Shown: in pieces, positions 17,184-26,037 of the stretch
Numbering within the stretch: position 1 is the stretch's first letter
How the letters are laid out: every line of letters starts with the position of its first letter
Assembly (NCBI GenBank): GCA_023415055.1
Contig: JAEZLZ010000131.1
Span: 1-64,000 of the forward strand
Source: Bacillota bacterium
GTDB taxonomy: Bacteria > Bacillota > Clostridia > Lachnospirales > Lachnospiraceae
DNA length: 64,000 nucleotides
Reading direction: 5' to 3'
The notes under the pieces: model-generated
The model's input: the letters and a program-made list of their open reading frames with translations, nothing else
Told to the model about the DNA's origin: nothing
The model's database searches: none
Made by a program: the position numbers and the translations under genes

Positions 17184-18005
17184 CTAAAAATCTATTATCA
17201 TTCCATCATAAGATACAACAAACCCTACCTTATCCGCTTCTTCCACCATCCGGTCATGAAGCCAGAGACCATTATGGGAAAAATGATTCACGACCCATTT
17301 TGTCGTCTCATCTGCAAGTCCGAGCTCAATCAAACGCTTACGCTGCTTTACCGCATCGGAGAGTCCCATATGATAGACACCGTCCTCCATACTTTGTGTT
17401 GTACAATCCAGACTCACCAGATCCAAGTGGACCTTCTGATTTGCCAGATATTCCATCGTACTATCCGGGAAAGCTCCGGTATCGTGTCCATAAAGCATCG
17501 CCTTATCCCCATCGATAATCTCATAGATCAGGCATTCTTCCCCTCTGTCATGATGTGCTAACAAAGGTATGACCGTATAATTCTTAACGGATAGCTTCTT
17601 GAAGGGTTCTGCTCTATAAAAGGAAAAGCAATCCTCCACCTCCTCCACCTTGGGTACCTCAGACCATATTCTCTGCCTCACTCTCTCATTTCCATAGATA
17701 TGAAAGTGATTATGTTGATGTGTAAAAGGTCTTCTAAGCAGTTCCAGATCTGCCGGATAAAAATGATCCGAATGACTATGGGTCACCAGCAGATGGTCTA
17801 TCCTCGTCAGATCAAGTCCGTAAACAAGACTATGCATACTGGTATCCGGCGATAGATCAATCAGTAAATCGTCATTGATTAATGCCTGTGATCTGGTCCG
17901 GATATTTTTCCCCTTCAACCTTCTGGCTTCCTTGCATAGCTCACAATTGCAAAAGAGCCCTGGCCAACCTTCTCCGGCACCTGTTCCGTAATAAGTCAAC
18001 TTCAT
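17184..18005 (-). CDS. MBL-fold metallohydrolase (PhnP-like)
   Basis: A 273-residue cytoplasmic hydrolase. It starts with the beta strand and glycine loop LTYYGTGAGEGWPG, followed by a Cys cluster (CNCELC) as in PhnP-like phosphodiesterases. The zinc motif HSHSDH is at about residue 95, with later ligands likely at LAHHD and the C-terminal NHFSHNG. It follows the HAD and GH38-like genes in the same direction, suggesting a role in sugar or phosphodiester breakdown. The substrate is unknown. Confidence 0.8.
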   Translation of the reverse strand: MKLTYYGTGAGEGWPGLFCNCELCKEARRLKGKNIRTRSQALINDDLLIDLSPDTSMHSLVYGLDLTRIDHLLVTHSHSDHFYPADLELLRRPFTHQHNHFHIYGNERVRQRIWSEVPKVEEVEDCFSFYRAEPFKKLSVKNYTVIPLLAHHDRGEECLIYEIIDGDKAMLYGHDTGAFPDSTMEYLANQKVHLDLVSLDCTTQSMEDGVYHMGLSDAVKQRKRLIELGLADETTKWVVNHFSHNGLWLHDRMVEEADKVGFVVSYDGMIIDF

Positions 18006-18150
18006 GTCAATCTCCCCGCCTTTCTTGTATCCAAAATAGATTACTTACAGCATTTTATCCTCCTACATCCCTTCTTTCCATATATAAAAAGCGTGACTAT
18101 AAACTCTATACTTCTCCTCGAATGAAAGTCTAGTACCGACCGCCTGCTAT

Positions 18151-20673
18151 TTATCTTCTCCTAAGCAGGAAGGAATGGATGCCATGGGGCTTCGCATTAA
18201 ATACAAATCGATCCGGCATTACCTCTCCTATCACAGAATTGTTCAAATCCACCGGTGTGATTAAGAAGCCATCGACCCATAGGCTTCTGATCTCTGTTAA
18301 TCCGGTTAATTCCCTGAGACGAATGATTACTCCATCCCCTGACTCCCTTACATTAATGAGCTGCATGTGCTCCGGAAGACTGATGCCTGCGCCGGATAAG
18401 ACAGTACCGGTCAATTCAACCCCCTCCTTAAGCATAGCGGCGCGCTCCATATTATCCGTCTCCCGAACCTTACGATAGGCGTATAATATGTATCGATAAG
18501 ACAGATCTCCGCCAATCCATTGTGGAAAGTTAGTTCCCCACATATTATTAAATAAACTAAAATATATAATCGGTTCACTGGGCGGCTGATAGCTTTGCTT
18601 ATACTTATAGATTCCGGTTTCCCCAAGCGAAACCAAGGGAGTATCCTTTGCAACGAAGCAGATACCGTTTTGTTCGTCCGATGCTGAGATATAGTTCTCA
18701 ATACAGTACAAGACATGATTTGCATTTTCTTCGATATCCGTGGCAGGATTCAGCACTGCATTGGATTTATTAATCCGATAATCCTTCCATCTTTCATTCG
18801 TTGGAAGCAATAAGGAACCTGATTCTATATAGGGTGATTCACTCTTATTCTTTAATCGGACGTCAAGAAAGATCTCATCTCCGACGGGCGGTAAGGTGAT
18901 CTCTAGGATCACCTTCTCGGCATCACCATATTTTTCGGTGCTTTCCTTATTTCCATAATATAAGGTTAACGTATCCTGATTGATATGGTAGCTCAAAAAC
19001 TCAGGATAATAGGTTTTATGCTCACATACAGGATAAGCCTCCCTGCCGTAGTCCTGAATACCCCAGGTCGAGAAACGGTAAGCATAATCCCTAAGATAGT
19101 TGGTAACATCCATAATTCCATATCGATCATAACGGTAGGAGAAGATCGACTGCCCATTGCATCCCTGTAATAAAACTGTATTCAGTTCTTTATCATAGAG
19201 CTTAGATATACATCCTGTCTTATCAGAAAAGCTCAGACGGTAACGATGATTTTCGATCACAATCTCTTGCTCCGACTTAAGTACCGATAGCTTATTGGGA
19301 TAAGGATAGCCATCTTTAATAATAATCGGAACTGTTCTCATCGGTTCGAGCTCCCTTACATAGCCGGACCACTCTCCATTAATCATTGTAACCGGAAGCG
19401 GCTGCCCTTCACAGTAGATACTGCAGCCGGTAAGATCTCTGTTCAAATCCTTTAAAGATACCCAGCCGGTATAAGTACTGCTGCCGGAGTGAAAGAAGGA
19501 AACCTTATTGTCACTCTTCTCATCAATCAAGCTCTTTACTTCCCGGACCAGCTGTACACTGTCTATTGCCCTGTCCCGCTGCTCCTGCCAGGATTGCTCC
19601 ATAAATTTATATTTTTTCTTTTGCTTCTCTTTCCTAAAGTCCTTCTTGTGATATACTCTTTTCGCCCCGAGCCAGGTCTTGACATCGGCTCCCCAGGTAT
19701 GTTCTTCAAACAGACTTATGTCTTCATAGTACTGATTCAAAAGCTCTGTGTATTGCTCACTATTTGAGTATTTATTCTCGTAGTATTGCTTCAGCCTAAG
19801 AGCCTGAAGCCGTCTGCTCGTCTCTCTGGCTTCCCGTACCATCCCCACTTCTTTGGGATAAGCTCCTACGCCATGGATCCAGGTATCTGCAAGGTCCTTA
19901 GTTACGGTAGGAAGTTTTGATAAATCATGTTGTGATAAATCTTTATAAAAGTCATCCATAGTACCGCAGACTATCTCAGCCTCCGGATACATCTTACGGA
20001 TCTCCCGGACCATTTTTTGTATCACCTTGACTGACTGAGGTCCGCAGTTATCCTGTGTCTGCATCAGTGCCATCCACACCGGATACTCCCAGTCCTTTGG
20101 CGGCAGAAGTGATGTTCCGTAGCCACCTTTACTGTACATCGTAAGAACCTGTTCACCACTCGGCGACTTCCAATGAAACAAAAAAGGAAGATTAGGTGGT
20201 GTAGCAAATTCATTGCAGCCTAAATGCAGGAACTTAACCCCTGCTCCTGAAAGTATTTGGGGCAGCATGATACCATGCCCCGGAACGTCAGTCATCTTGG
20301 CTGAAATTGGAAATGGCTTATGGTATTGCTCCGATAATTCCCGGCTAAAGCGCAGACCCTCAATATACTCCTCTGCACTACAAAAATCTGTATGTGAAGT
20401 AAACGGAAGTGCATGCCATACGATCTGGCCCCGTTCAATCAACTGCTCCAATTCCTTCTTTTGATCTCCGTCACACCGTTGTGTTATTATCTTCAGAGGC
20501 CAGGCAGGCATCGTCCATACATAATTAAGCCGACCCATATGCTGGGTCGCGTTACAGGTAGCAATCACTTCCTTCAGCATAGAGTCGGCATATCTATCGA
20601 TCACTTTATAGGATAAGTCAGTGAATCCGATATCAAAATGTGTCTTGAATACTAGAATTATCTTCTTAACCAT
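18151..20673 (-). CDS. GH38-like glycosidase family protein (DUF5054-like)
   Basis: About 840 residues. The start at 20673 is preferred because the family begins near VKKIILVFKTHFDIGFTD and AGGGGG lies 11 bases upstream; an ATG at 20712, overlapping the upstream stop as ATGA, adds 13 residues. The N-terminal part has GH38-like features: HFDIGFTDL with metal-binding His/Asp, then DVPGHGIMLP and HTDF. The C-terminal half is beta-rich, as in the galactose mutarotase-like domain of GH38. No signal peptide is seen, so it acts in the cytosol. The neighbours (HAD phosphatase, MBL hydrolase, GntR-LacI regulator) fit a glycan-catabolism unit. The DUF assignment is from memory. Confidence 0.65.
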   Translation of the reverse strand: MVKKIILVFKTHFDIGFTDLSYKVIDRYADSMLKEVIATCNATQHMGRLNYVWTMPAWPLKIITQRCDGDQKKELEQLIERGQIVWHALPFTSHTDFCSAEEYIEGLRFSRELSEQYHKPFPISAKMTDVPGHGIMLPQILSGAGVKFLHLGCNEFATPPNLPFLFHWKSPSGEQVLTMYSKGGYGTSLLPPKDWEYPVWMALMQTQDNCGPQSVKVIQKMVREIRKMYPEAEIVCGTMDDFYKDLSQHDLSKLPTVTKDLADTWIHGVGAYPKEVGMVREARETSRRLQALRLKQYYENKYSNSEQYTELLNQYYEDISLFEEHTWGADVKTWLGAKRVYHKKDFRKEKQKKKYKFMEQSWQEQRDRAIDSVQLVREVKSLIDEKSDNKVSFFHSGSSTYTGWVSLKDLNRDLTGCSIYCEGQPLPVTMINGEWSGYVRELEPMRTVPIIIKDGYPYPNKLSVLKSEQEIVIENHRYRLSFSDKTGCISKLYDKELNTVLLQGCNGQSIFSYRYDRYGIMDVTNYLRDYAYRFSTWGIQDYGREAYPVCEHKTYYPEFLSYHINQDTLTLYYGNKESTEKYGDAEKVILEITLPPVGDEIFLDVRLKNKSESPYIESGSLLLPTNERWKDYRINKSNAVLNPATDIEENANHVLYCIENYISASDEQNGICFVAKDTPLVSLGETGIYKYKQSYQPPSEPIIYFSLFNNMWGTNFPQWIGGDLSYRYILYAYRKVRETDNMERAAMLKEGVELTGTVLSGAGISLPEHMQLINVRESGDGVIIRLRELTGLTEIRSLWVDGFLITPVDLNNSVIGEVMPDRFVFNAKPHGIHSFLLRRR

Positions 20674-20708
20674 AGAAGTCCGTACCCCCTTGAAAGCTTT
20701 ATTTACTG

Positions 20709-21272
20709 TCATAATAATCGCATGTTCTTTTTGATGCTCCTCATCTTTCTTACCTTCAGCTCCAGCTCTTCGATCAGATCAAACAGCTTATCCGGTGCCG
20801 TCACAATATAATCCGGTGTTTCCTCTTGATTGACCGGATTCATATCATAGCGGGGGCTATAGTTCGCTAGTATTGAGACAATTCCCATCCGGTTTGCTCC
20901 TGTAATATCTCTCTTAAGATTATTTCCTATCATCACGATCCGGTGCTTATCACAATCCGTTAATCCTAACGCCTTCATTGCATGACGGAACATGACCGGT
21001 GAAGGCTTTTCCTGACCAAGTTCATCCGAAAATGCCTTTGCATGGAAGCAGTAATCCAAGCCATGTTCCAGATATATATTGTCAAAGGAGGTTTTGGTTC
21101 CGTCTGCCACCAGAGCTATCGTATATCCGTATTCGTACAGCTTTACTAAGGCTTCCTCTGCTCCTGGGAACAGCTTTGCTTTAAGAACAGTTCCCATCAC
21201 ATTTTTCACCTCGGTGGACTCATCCACCAGAGTATCTCCACTATCAATAAATACAACTAGTTCTTTTCTCAT
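20709..21272 (-). CDS. HAD-superfamily hydrolase with atypical motif I
   Basis: A 187-residue HAD protein. Motif I reads FIDSGDTL, so the nucleophile Asp is present but the second Asp of DxDxT is Gly. Motif II may be the Asp/Thr of VADGTKTS, motif III the Lys of GQEKPSP, and motif IV GNNLKRDI, with an Asn where Asp is usual. These changes suggest a divergent phosphatase or a non-phosphatase reaction. It is first in the leftward group with the GH38-like gene (ATGA overlap). Confidence 0.75.
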   Translation of the reverse strand: MRKELVVFIDSGDTLVDESTEVKNVMGTVLKAKLFPGAEEALVKLYEYGYTIALVADGTKTSFDNIYLEHGLDYCFHAKAFSDELGQEKPSPVMFRHAMKALGLTDCDKHRIVMIGNNLKRDITGANRMGIVSILANYSPRYDMNPVNQEETPDYIVTAPDKLFDLIEELELKVRKMRSIKKNMRLL

Positions 21273-21735
21273 ATTCGTATCCCTGGTCCCATTAGCAGCA
21301 TACTGTATAGTATAATTCTTTCACGCCTGTTCCGCTGCCCTTCTGCCAGATTAATTACTCCTGCTGTCAAAGTACTGCAGATTCATGATTGTAGATGCTA
21401 TCACATATTTACTGATTGAAAATCTATGACTTCCAATTTATGACCTATATGTATTTTTTATTAAATATACTTATCTTGTGTATTAACATACCATATATAT
21501 TATGTTTTGTAAATAATATATTTATATGTTTTATATAATATCCAAGCATTTTTTATATTAATTATTGTTATATTTACTATATGCCAGGCTTATATATCCT
21601 ATAAATCTATGCACATTAATCAATTAAAACATATAAAGAATATCTCCTGTATCAATAATACGGAGTAAAGTGAATATGTCATTTATCATATTCCATTTTC
21701 GTTACAGCTTTCGTATGTTGAACATATATGGATAT
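21273..21735. other. AT-rich regulatory gap upstream of the HAD/GH38 operon
   Basis: No gene is supported in this 460-base stretch. It is rich in TATA-type words. A TATACT (minus strand, near 21304-21315) could be a -10 for the HAD operon. TTAAATATACTTA at 21461-21473 is identical to a site in front of the regulator gene and is the best operator candidate. Confidence 0.5.
21461..21473. promoter_or_regulatory. Candidate operator of the GntR-LacI-type regulator (operon copy)
   Basis: TTAAATATACTTA contains the near-palindrome TAAATATACTTA (one mismatch pair). The same 13 bases occur at 22967-22979 upstream of the regulator gene. It lies about 190 bases upstream of the HAD gene start. Confidence 0.4.
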
Positions 21736-21828
21736 AAAAAAGCTGTTTCAAAAAACTCATTTCTGATGTAAGGAAAGATCATATTATTCTTTTCTTTCTA
21801 TCATAATGAGATTTGAAACAGCCCCTTA
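21736..21828 (-). terminator. Long hairpin terminator of the GntR-LacI-type regulator
   Basis: AGCTGTTTCAAA pairs with TTTGAAACAGCC, with further pairing of CTCATT and AATGAG inside. On the minus strand it ends in CTTTTTTATA. Confidence 0.7.
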
Positions 21829-21857
21829 TTCAATTTCTTAGGTATTTATGAACTGAA

Positions 21858-22943
21858 TTAATCACAAATAAATAAAGCCGGAACAATAAGATCCGTTTTT
21901 GTGGTAGTTCTATTTATTTGTGCGATTAATAAGTCGACAACCTTATCTGCCATCCCGATTTCATCCTGTTTCATATGTGGAAGCGAAAGCTCCTGGATGC
22001 CATCCACACATGATATCTCAATTTCTTCTCCAAGCTTAATACCAAGTTCTTTTGCAGCCTCCATAACCGATGGAATCAGACTGTATTCCGTACAAACGAT
22101 ACCATCCAGATCTGTATGGTATTTTTTTAAATACTCCATGGCTCTTCGAATATTCTCTTTGTCTGCCGGATGTTGATATATATTCTGATCAAAAAGCAAG
22201 GTACATTCAGGCAATGCAGTGATTCCAAACTCAGATGAGGCTTCATAAAAGCCACTCTTTCTTTCAAGAAGGGAGGAGGTACCGACAATCTCAGTAGAAA
22301 AAAACGCCAGCTTACGGCATCCGTTCTCATAATGACGCTTCACAAGCTCTTTTATCGCCAGAAGGTTATCTGTTCTTACGGAGGGTACCGAGATTCCCTC
22401 CAGCTTCTTGTCAATCACCACCACCGGGAAGCCTTCCAAAATAAGCTTTAGGATCGTTGTGTTGTAATACAGTCCATGGCACGGCATTACAATCAAGCCG
22501 CTCACTTGCGAATCAATCAGAAAATCTATCTCTTCGGACTCCTTTTCCCGATTATAATATGAGAATCTAGGTAATACCTTATAGCCGTATTCTTCGGCCT
22601 TTCGGTCAATCCTATAAAGAAGATCGAGGCCGAATGCATTCGAAACATGCTCCATGACAAGACCGATTTTCTTGCAGGAAGTATCATCTGTATTGGTAGT
22701 AGCCCTCACCATCTCCACTTTATTTCGTGACTTTACAAAGGTTCCTACCCCGGGAATTCTCTGGAGAAATCCTTCCTCCTTCAGCATGTTTAAGGCTCTT
22801 TTCACAGTTATCATGCTGACGCTGAAGCTACGCTTAAGCTCTTCATCAGAGGGTATCTTCATCCCTTCCGTATAAATACCATCCTCGATCTTCTTCCTTA
22901 TATCCACATACAGTTGTTTATACAAGAAGTTATCCCTCTCCAA
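21858..22943 (-). CDS. GntR-type regulator with LacI-type sugar-sensing domain
   Basis: A 361-residue repressor of the AraR type. Residues about 5-75 are a GntR winged helix (IPSDEELKRSFSVSMITVKRA... then GVGTFV); residues about 85-361 are a periplasmic-binding/LacI sensor fold. The start codon is TTG at 22943, supported by GAGGTG 7 bases upstream. An operator-like TTAAATATACTTA lies 24 bases ahead of the start and recurs in front of the HAD/GH38-like operon, so autoregulation and control of that operon are likely. The effector should be a sugar, which is inferred. Confidence 0.85.
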   Translation of the reverse strand: MERDNFLYKQLYVDIRKKIEDGIYTEGMKIPSDEELKRSFSVSMITVKRALNMLKEEGFLQRIPGVGTFVKSRNKVEMVRATTNTDDTSCKKIGLVMEHVSNAFGLDLLYRIDRKAEEYGYKVLPRFSYYNREKESEEIDFLIDSQVSGLIVMPCHGLYYNTTILKLILEGFPVVVIDKKLEGISVPSVRTDNLLAIKELVKRHYENGCRKLAFFSTEIVGTSSLLERKSGFYEASSEFGITALPECTLLFDQNIYQHPADKENIRRAMEYLKKYHTDLDGIVCTEYSLIPSVMEAAKELGIKLGEEIEISCVDGIQELSLPHMKQDEIGMADKVVDLLIAQINRTTTKTDLIVPALFICD

Positions 22944-22966
22944 CTTAAATTCACCTCATTTATATA

Positions 22967-22979
22967 TTAAATATACTTA
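22967..22979. promoter_or_regulatory. Candidate operator of the GntR-LacI-type regulator (regulator copy)
   Basis: TTAAATATACTTA, identical to 21461-21473. It lies just upstream of the ribosome binding site of the regulator gene, where binding would block transcription. Confidence 0.4.
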
Positions 22980-23062
22980 ATGGCATTATACATCAGTAAA
23001 AGGTAAAAGAAAAGGAGAGAATTATACTTTTTTCCTTGTAATACAGGTAACATAAGCCCGAC

Positions 23063-23110
23063 AAACGATAGAAAACACGCTTCGCGAATTTTCTATTGTC
23101 ATGAATGAAA
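23063..23110. repeat. Dispersed hairpin repeat, copy 1
   Basis: The GATAGAAAACACGCTTCGCG half pairs through its outer bases with TTTTCTATTGTC. Copy 2 (47240-47286, opposite strand) matches over about 45 bases with four or five differences. More diverged copies are at 49005-49042 and 58095-58133. Confidence 0.75.
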
Positions 23111-23112
23111 AC

Positions 23113-23221
23113 AGGTGAATATGTGCACACGTATACATCTGATAGCCCTTTCCTATGCAAAATGTTGCATCTGCAATCGTCCGGACTACACTATCTGCAT
23201 ACACATGCATGATATTCACCT
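23113..23221. repeat. Large imperfect inverted repeat with inner hairpin
   Basis: Bases 23113-23145 and 23191-23221 are related as inverted copies (both read AGGTGAATAT outward, then similar TGTGTAT-type sequence and GATAG). The 45-base centre contains ATGCAA-aatg-TTGCAT. It may be a folded RNA or the ends of a tiny mobile element. No coding capacity is seen. Confidence 0.55.
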
Positions 23222-23274
23222 TTCTACTTTATAGATGATTTATGATTCCTAAAACCATTTGAAATTAAATGATT

Positions 23275-23736
23275 TTAAAAGCAGCGGAAGAAGAATATTC
23301 TTCTCAGATTAATCCGGTCGAATTCCCAGCGGTTTCTTCTCCAGCGGAATCCCTGAACAAATTGATTATCCACTCTGGTAGGGTAGAACCAAAATTCATT
23401 GCCGTTGAACAGCCAGATATAGGTAAAGCGGAACAGACATCTTCTCATTTCTCTGCGCCTTCCAAATTCATCTCTTCCGCCTCCCGGACCAATAATGATG
23501 CCGAAGCCTGCTCTGTCCTGTTGTCCATTTGGTTCATTCATCTGTCTGCGATCCATACGAGGTGCTTCCGGAATAAAATCCGGAGGAGCTGACCTTGGTT
23601 GATTCTCCATTCCCGGGAATTGTGGTCCCATATCCGGCGGTGGCGGAGGAAATCCCCCCGGCCCCATTGGCTGCCTTTGTACATAATCAAATCGGTTGGT
23701 ATTCTCTCTATTTTGATTAAAATTATCGTTATACAA
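23275..23736 (-). CDS. Pro/Gly-rich small protein with aromatic-basic C-terminus, unknown
   Basis: About 153 residues from a TTG at 23736 (AAAGGGG 8 bases upstream); a GTG at 23757 would add seven residues. The first half is disordered and rich in Asn, Pro, Gly and Met (GPGGFPPPPPDMGP). From about residue 100 there is a compact Trp/Phe/Arg domain (TYIWLFNGNEFWFYP) ending in Cys-Phe. The composition suggests a surface or spore-coat type protein. No enzyme motif is present. Similar hypothetical proteins are familiar in Lachnospiraceae, but the function is not known. Confidence 0.6.
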   Translation of the reverse strand: MYNDNFNQNRENTNRFDYVQRQPMGPGGFPPPPPDMGPQFPGMENQPRSAPPDFIPEAPRMDRRQMNEPNGQQDRAGFGIIIGPGGGRDEFGRRREMRRCLFRFTYIWLFNGNEFWFYPTRVDNQFVQGFRWRRNRWEFDRINLRRIFFFRCF

Positions 23737-23838
23737 GCTGTATACCCCTTTCTGCACAATAATTCATACCATATTCTATGAATATCGTACCGAAATGGTT
23801 ATTACTTTTGAATGTATGTTTAGCGATGGCGCCACTTA

Positions 23839-24492
23839 TTAAAACTCTTTTTTCTTATATATCCCTACTGAAATTGTATAGGATATTACTAACGCAAGAA
23901 GCAGGATCAGAGGAAAAATAATGTACCCGTTTTCTATTAATTTCATGGCAAGTGAAGTCCAATCCTCAGGAATGCTTATTTCACCTTTTTTTATTGCCTT
24001 ACCCACAACCAGCAGAATTCCTACCGGAATGAAATAAACCGCAAAAAAGATCAATCGAGCTTTCTCAACTCCTAATTTAGTAATAAAGGGAAGTACGATG
24101 CAATAAAATGCAATTACAATTCCTGCTCCAATAAAGCAATTATTCATACCGGAAAACAAATTCTCAGGTCGTGTCACTGCATTAATACCTATGGTGAATA
24201 GTATACTAATTGCAGTTCCGATGAGTGTTAACAAAAGCATGATACTGTATTTGCTACGTACAATATCTTCTCTGGATATTGGCATGGTTAATGCATAAAT
24301 ATCCCATTTTGCAAGTTCATCATAAGAATAAACACTCAGTGTCAGTACGGCGACCAGCATTGTAAATATAGTACTGAAAAAGCTGGATTCCTCTGCGGTA
24401 AATCCCATAAACGCATAGAGTACTGCTAATACAGCAAAAATCTTGGCATTTTTCTTCAGATTCATAAAATCCTTCAATATTAATCCGGTCAT
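23839..24492 (-). CDS. ABC-2 type permease
   Basis: A 217-residue membrane protein with about six hydrophobic segments and the ALTMPISREDIVRSKY loop characteristic of ABC-2 permeases in small GntR-linked transporters. It starts directly after the stop codon of the ATPase gene. It probably exports or excludes a cell-wall-active compound, by analogy with the YtrA-regulated systems. Confidence 0.8.
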   Translation of the reverse strand: MTGLILKDFMNLKKNAKIFAVLAVLYAFMGFTAEESSFFSTIFTMLVAVLTLSVYSYDELAKWDIYALTMPISREDIVRSKYSIMLLLTLIGTAISILFTIGINAVTRPENLFSGMNNCFIGAGIVIAFYCIVLPFITKLGVEKARLIFFAVYFIPVGILLVVGKAIKKGEISIPEDWTSLAMKLIENGYIIFPLILLLALVISYTISVGIYKKKEF

Positions 24493-25374
24493 TTATAACA
24501 GCTCCTTTCCCTTGCTGATGTATAGCATAATTTCCTCGATGGAGGTTCGATCAATCGTATACTGACGATAATGTTTCATAAATTCATCCTTTTTCTTAAT
24601 CATTATGTCCGCGCCGAAATTATTCTCACGAATGCCAACAATGTAGCTTCGATCAATCCCCGGAACATCTTCTTTCCGGCAGTGAAGAATTCCATATTGA
24701 TAAATCAATTCATCCTTACTCTCACTGAACACGATTTTTCCTTTATGCAAAAAGGTAACATAATCAGCAACCTTCTCTATATCACTGATGATATGAGAGG
24801 ATAAGAAGACTGTATGATCTTCTTCTTGAATATACTCCAGAAAAATATCTAAAATCTCATCCCTCACCATTGGGTCCAATCCGCTGGTCGCTTCATCTAG
24901 AATTAATATCTTAGAATGATGAGATAATGCGATTGCTATGGACAGCTTCATCTTCATTCCTCTGGAGAATTCTTTTATTATTTTCTTTACAGGAAGATCA
25001 AACCTCTTAATATAATTCGCAAATAGTTCTTCATCCCAGCTCTTATAGATATTCTTCATAATGTGATTTATATTCTTCACATTCAGGTTGTCATGCAGGC
25101 TGCTACCGTCAAATACTACTCCAATCGTTTCTTTTATTTCCAATGGAAGCTGAGCAGAGGGGTACCCTAAGATACTCACTTGTCCCTCGTCCGCCTTAAT
25201 TAGATCAAGAATTGCTTTGATCGTTGTCGTCTTTCCGGCTCCGTTTTCGCCAATGAACCCCATAATCGTTCCCCTTGGAACGTTGAAGCTGATATGATCC
25301 AGGGTGAAATCCTTATAACGCTTTGTTAGTCCCTGAATCACCAGAGCATCCGTTGCTGTATTAGTATTCATCAT
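24493..25374 (-). CDS. ABC transporter ATP-binding protein
   Basis: A 293-residue ATPase: Walker A GENGAGKTTT, signature FSRGMKMKLSIAIAL (a variant of LSGG), Walker B ILILDEATSGLD and switch LSSHI. The C-terminal 80 residues form the extra domain common in drug and peptide exporters. It begins two bases after the GntR gene and is followed at once by its permease. Confidence 0.88.
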   Translation of the reverse strand: MMNTNTATDALVIQGLTKRYKDFTLDHISFNVPRGTIMGFIGENGAGKTTTIKAILDLIKADEGQVSILGYPSAQLPLEIKETIGVVFDGSSLHDNLNVKNINHIMKNIYKSWDEELFANYIKRFDLPVKKIIKEFSRGMKMKLSIAIALSHHSKILILDEATSGLDPMVRDEILDIFLEYIQEEDHTVFLSSHIISDIEKVADYVTFLHKGKIVFSESKDELIYQYGILHCRKEDVPGIDRSYIVGIRENNFGADIMIKKKDEFMKHYRQYTIDRTSIEEIMLYISKGKELL

Positions 25375-25376
25375 CT

Positions 25377-25751
25377 CTACTCCTCCTCATATATCATTTT
25401 TATTATATCCTGGATTTCCTCCAAAGAAATTCCACCGGCTTTTGCACCTTCTACCGCTTTCCCCAGATATTCTTCAACGATACGGAGCTGTTCTTCCCTC
25501 ACAAATTCCATATTCTTCTCCGCAACAAAACTCCCTTTTCCGATCACAGTATAGATGAAACCGTCGCGCTCCAGATCTTCATAAGCTCTTTTGGTGGTAA
25601 TTACGCTAATTCTAAGTTCCTTTGCCAGCATTCGCATGGAAGGCAGTAAAACACCGGCTTCTAAATCACCGGTAATAATCATTTGTTTTATCTGGGAAGT
25701 AATTTGTTCATAGATAGGTTTTTCACTGGAATTACTGATCAGTATGTTCAT
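25377..25751 (-). CDS. GntR-family repressor, YtrA type
   Basis: A 124-residue protein with a GntR winged helix (PIYEQITSQIKQMIITG, then LPSMRMLAKELRISVITTKRAY at about 35-57, GKGSFVA) and only a short C-terminal dimerisation helix, as in the YtrA subfamily. It is first in an operon with the ATPase and permease and probably represses it through the dyad at 25787-25825. Confidence 0.88.
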   Translation of the reverse strand: MNILISNSSEKPIYEQITSQIKQMIITGDLEAGVLLPSMRMLAKELRISVITTKRAYEDLERDGFIYTVIGKGSFVAEKNMEFVREEQLRIVEEYLGKAVEGAKAGGISLEEIQDIIKMIYEEE

Positions 25752-25786
25752 TTCTACCTCCGATTTTATTGTTAGTCACTAAGGCA

Positions 25787-25844
25787 GTGTTATAGTGTAT
25801 ATATTCTATATGCACACTATAACACCATACATTCTTTGTGTCAA
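25787..25844 (-). promoter_or_regulatory. Promoter and GntR operator of the ABC operon
   Basis: On the minus strand TTGACA (25839-25844) and TATAGT (25816-25821) are separated by 17 bases. GTGTTATAGTGT (25787-25798) and ACACTATAACAC (25814-25825) form a perfect 12-bp dyad spaced by 15 bases, and one arm covers the -10. This is a typical repressor arrangement for YtrA-type proteins. Confidence 0.8.
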
Positions 25845-25896
25845 GTGTGCTTTTTATTTTCTTTTTAACGGTCCTCTGCTCGTATGAATTATAGAC

Positions 25897-25928
25897 CTAA
25901 AAAAGGAGTAAACCTTTCGGTTTACTCC
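25897..25928 (-). terminator. Terminator of the second chemoreceptor gene
   Basis: GGAGTAAACC and GGTTTACTCC (25905-25928) pair around a TTTC loop. On the minus strand a run of T follows. Confidence 0.85.
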
Positions 25929-26037
25929 CAGTATTTCTTATATTCCTATTTCGGTACAAATATCATATAAACCTATAAATATCCGGTATAGTATACATCC
26001 TGTCTCTATGATGAACTTTTATATGATGTAACATTAG

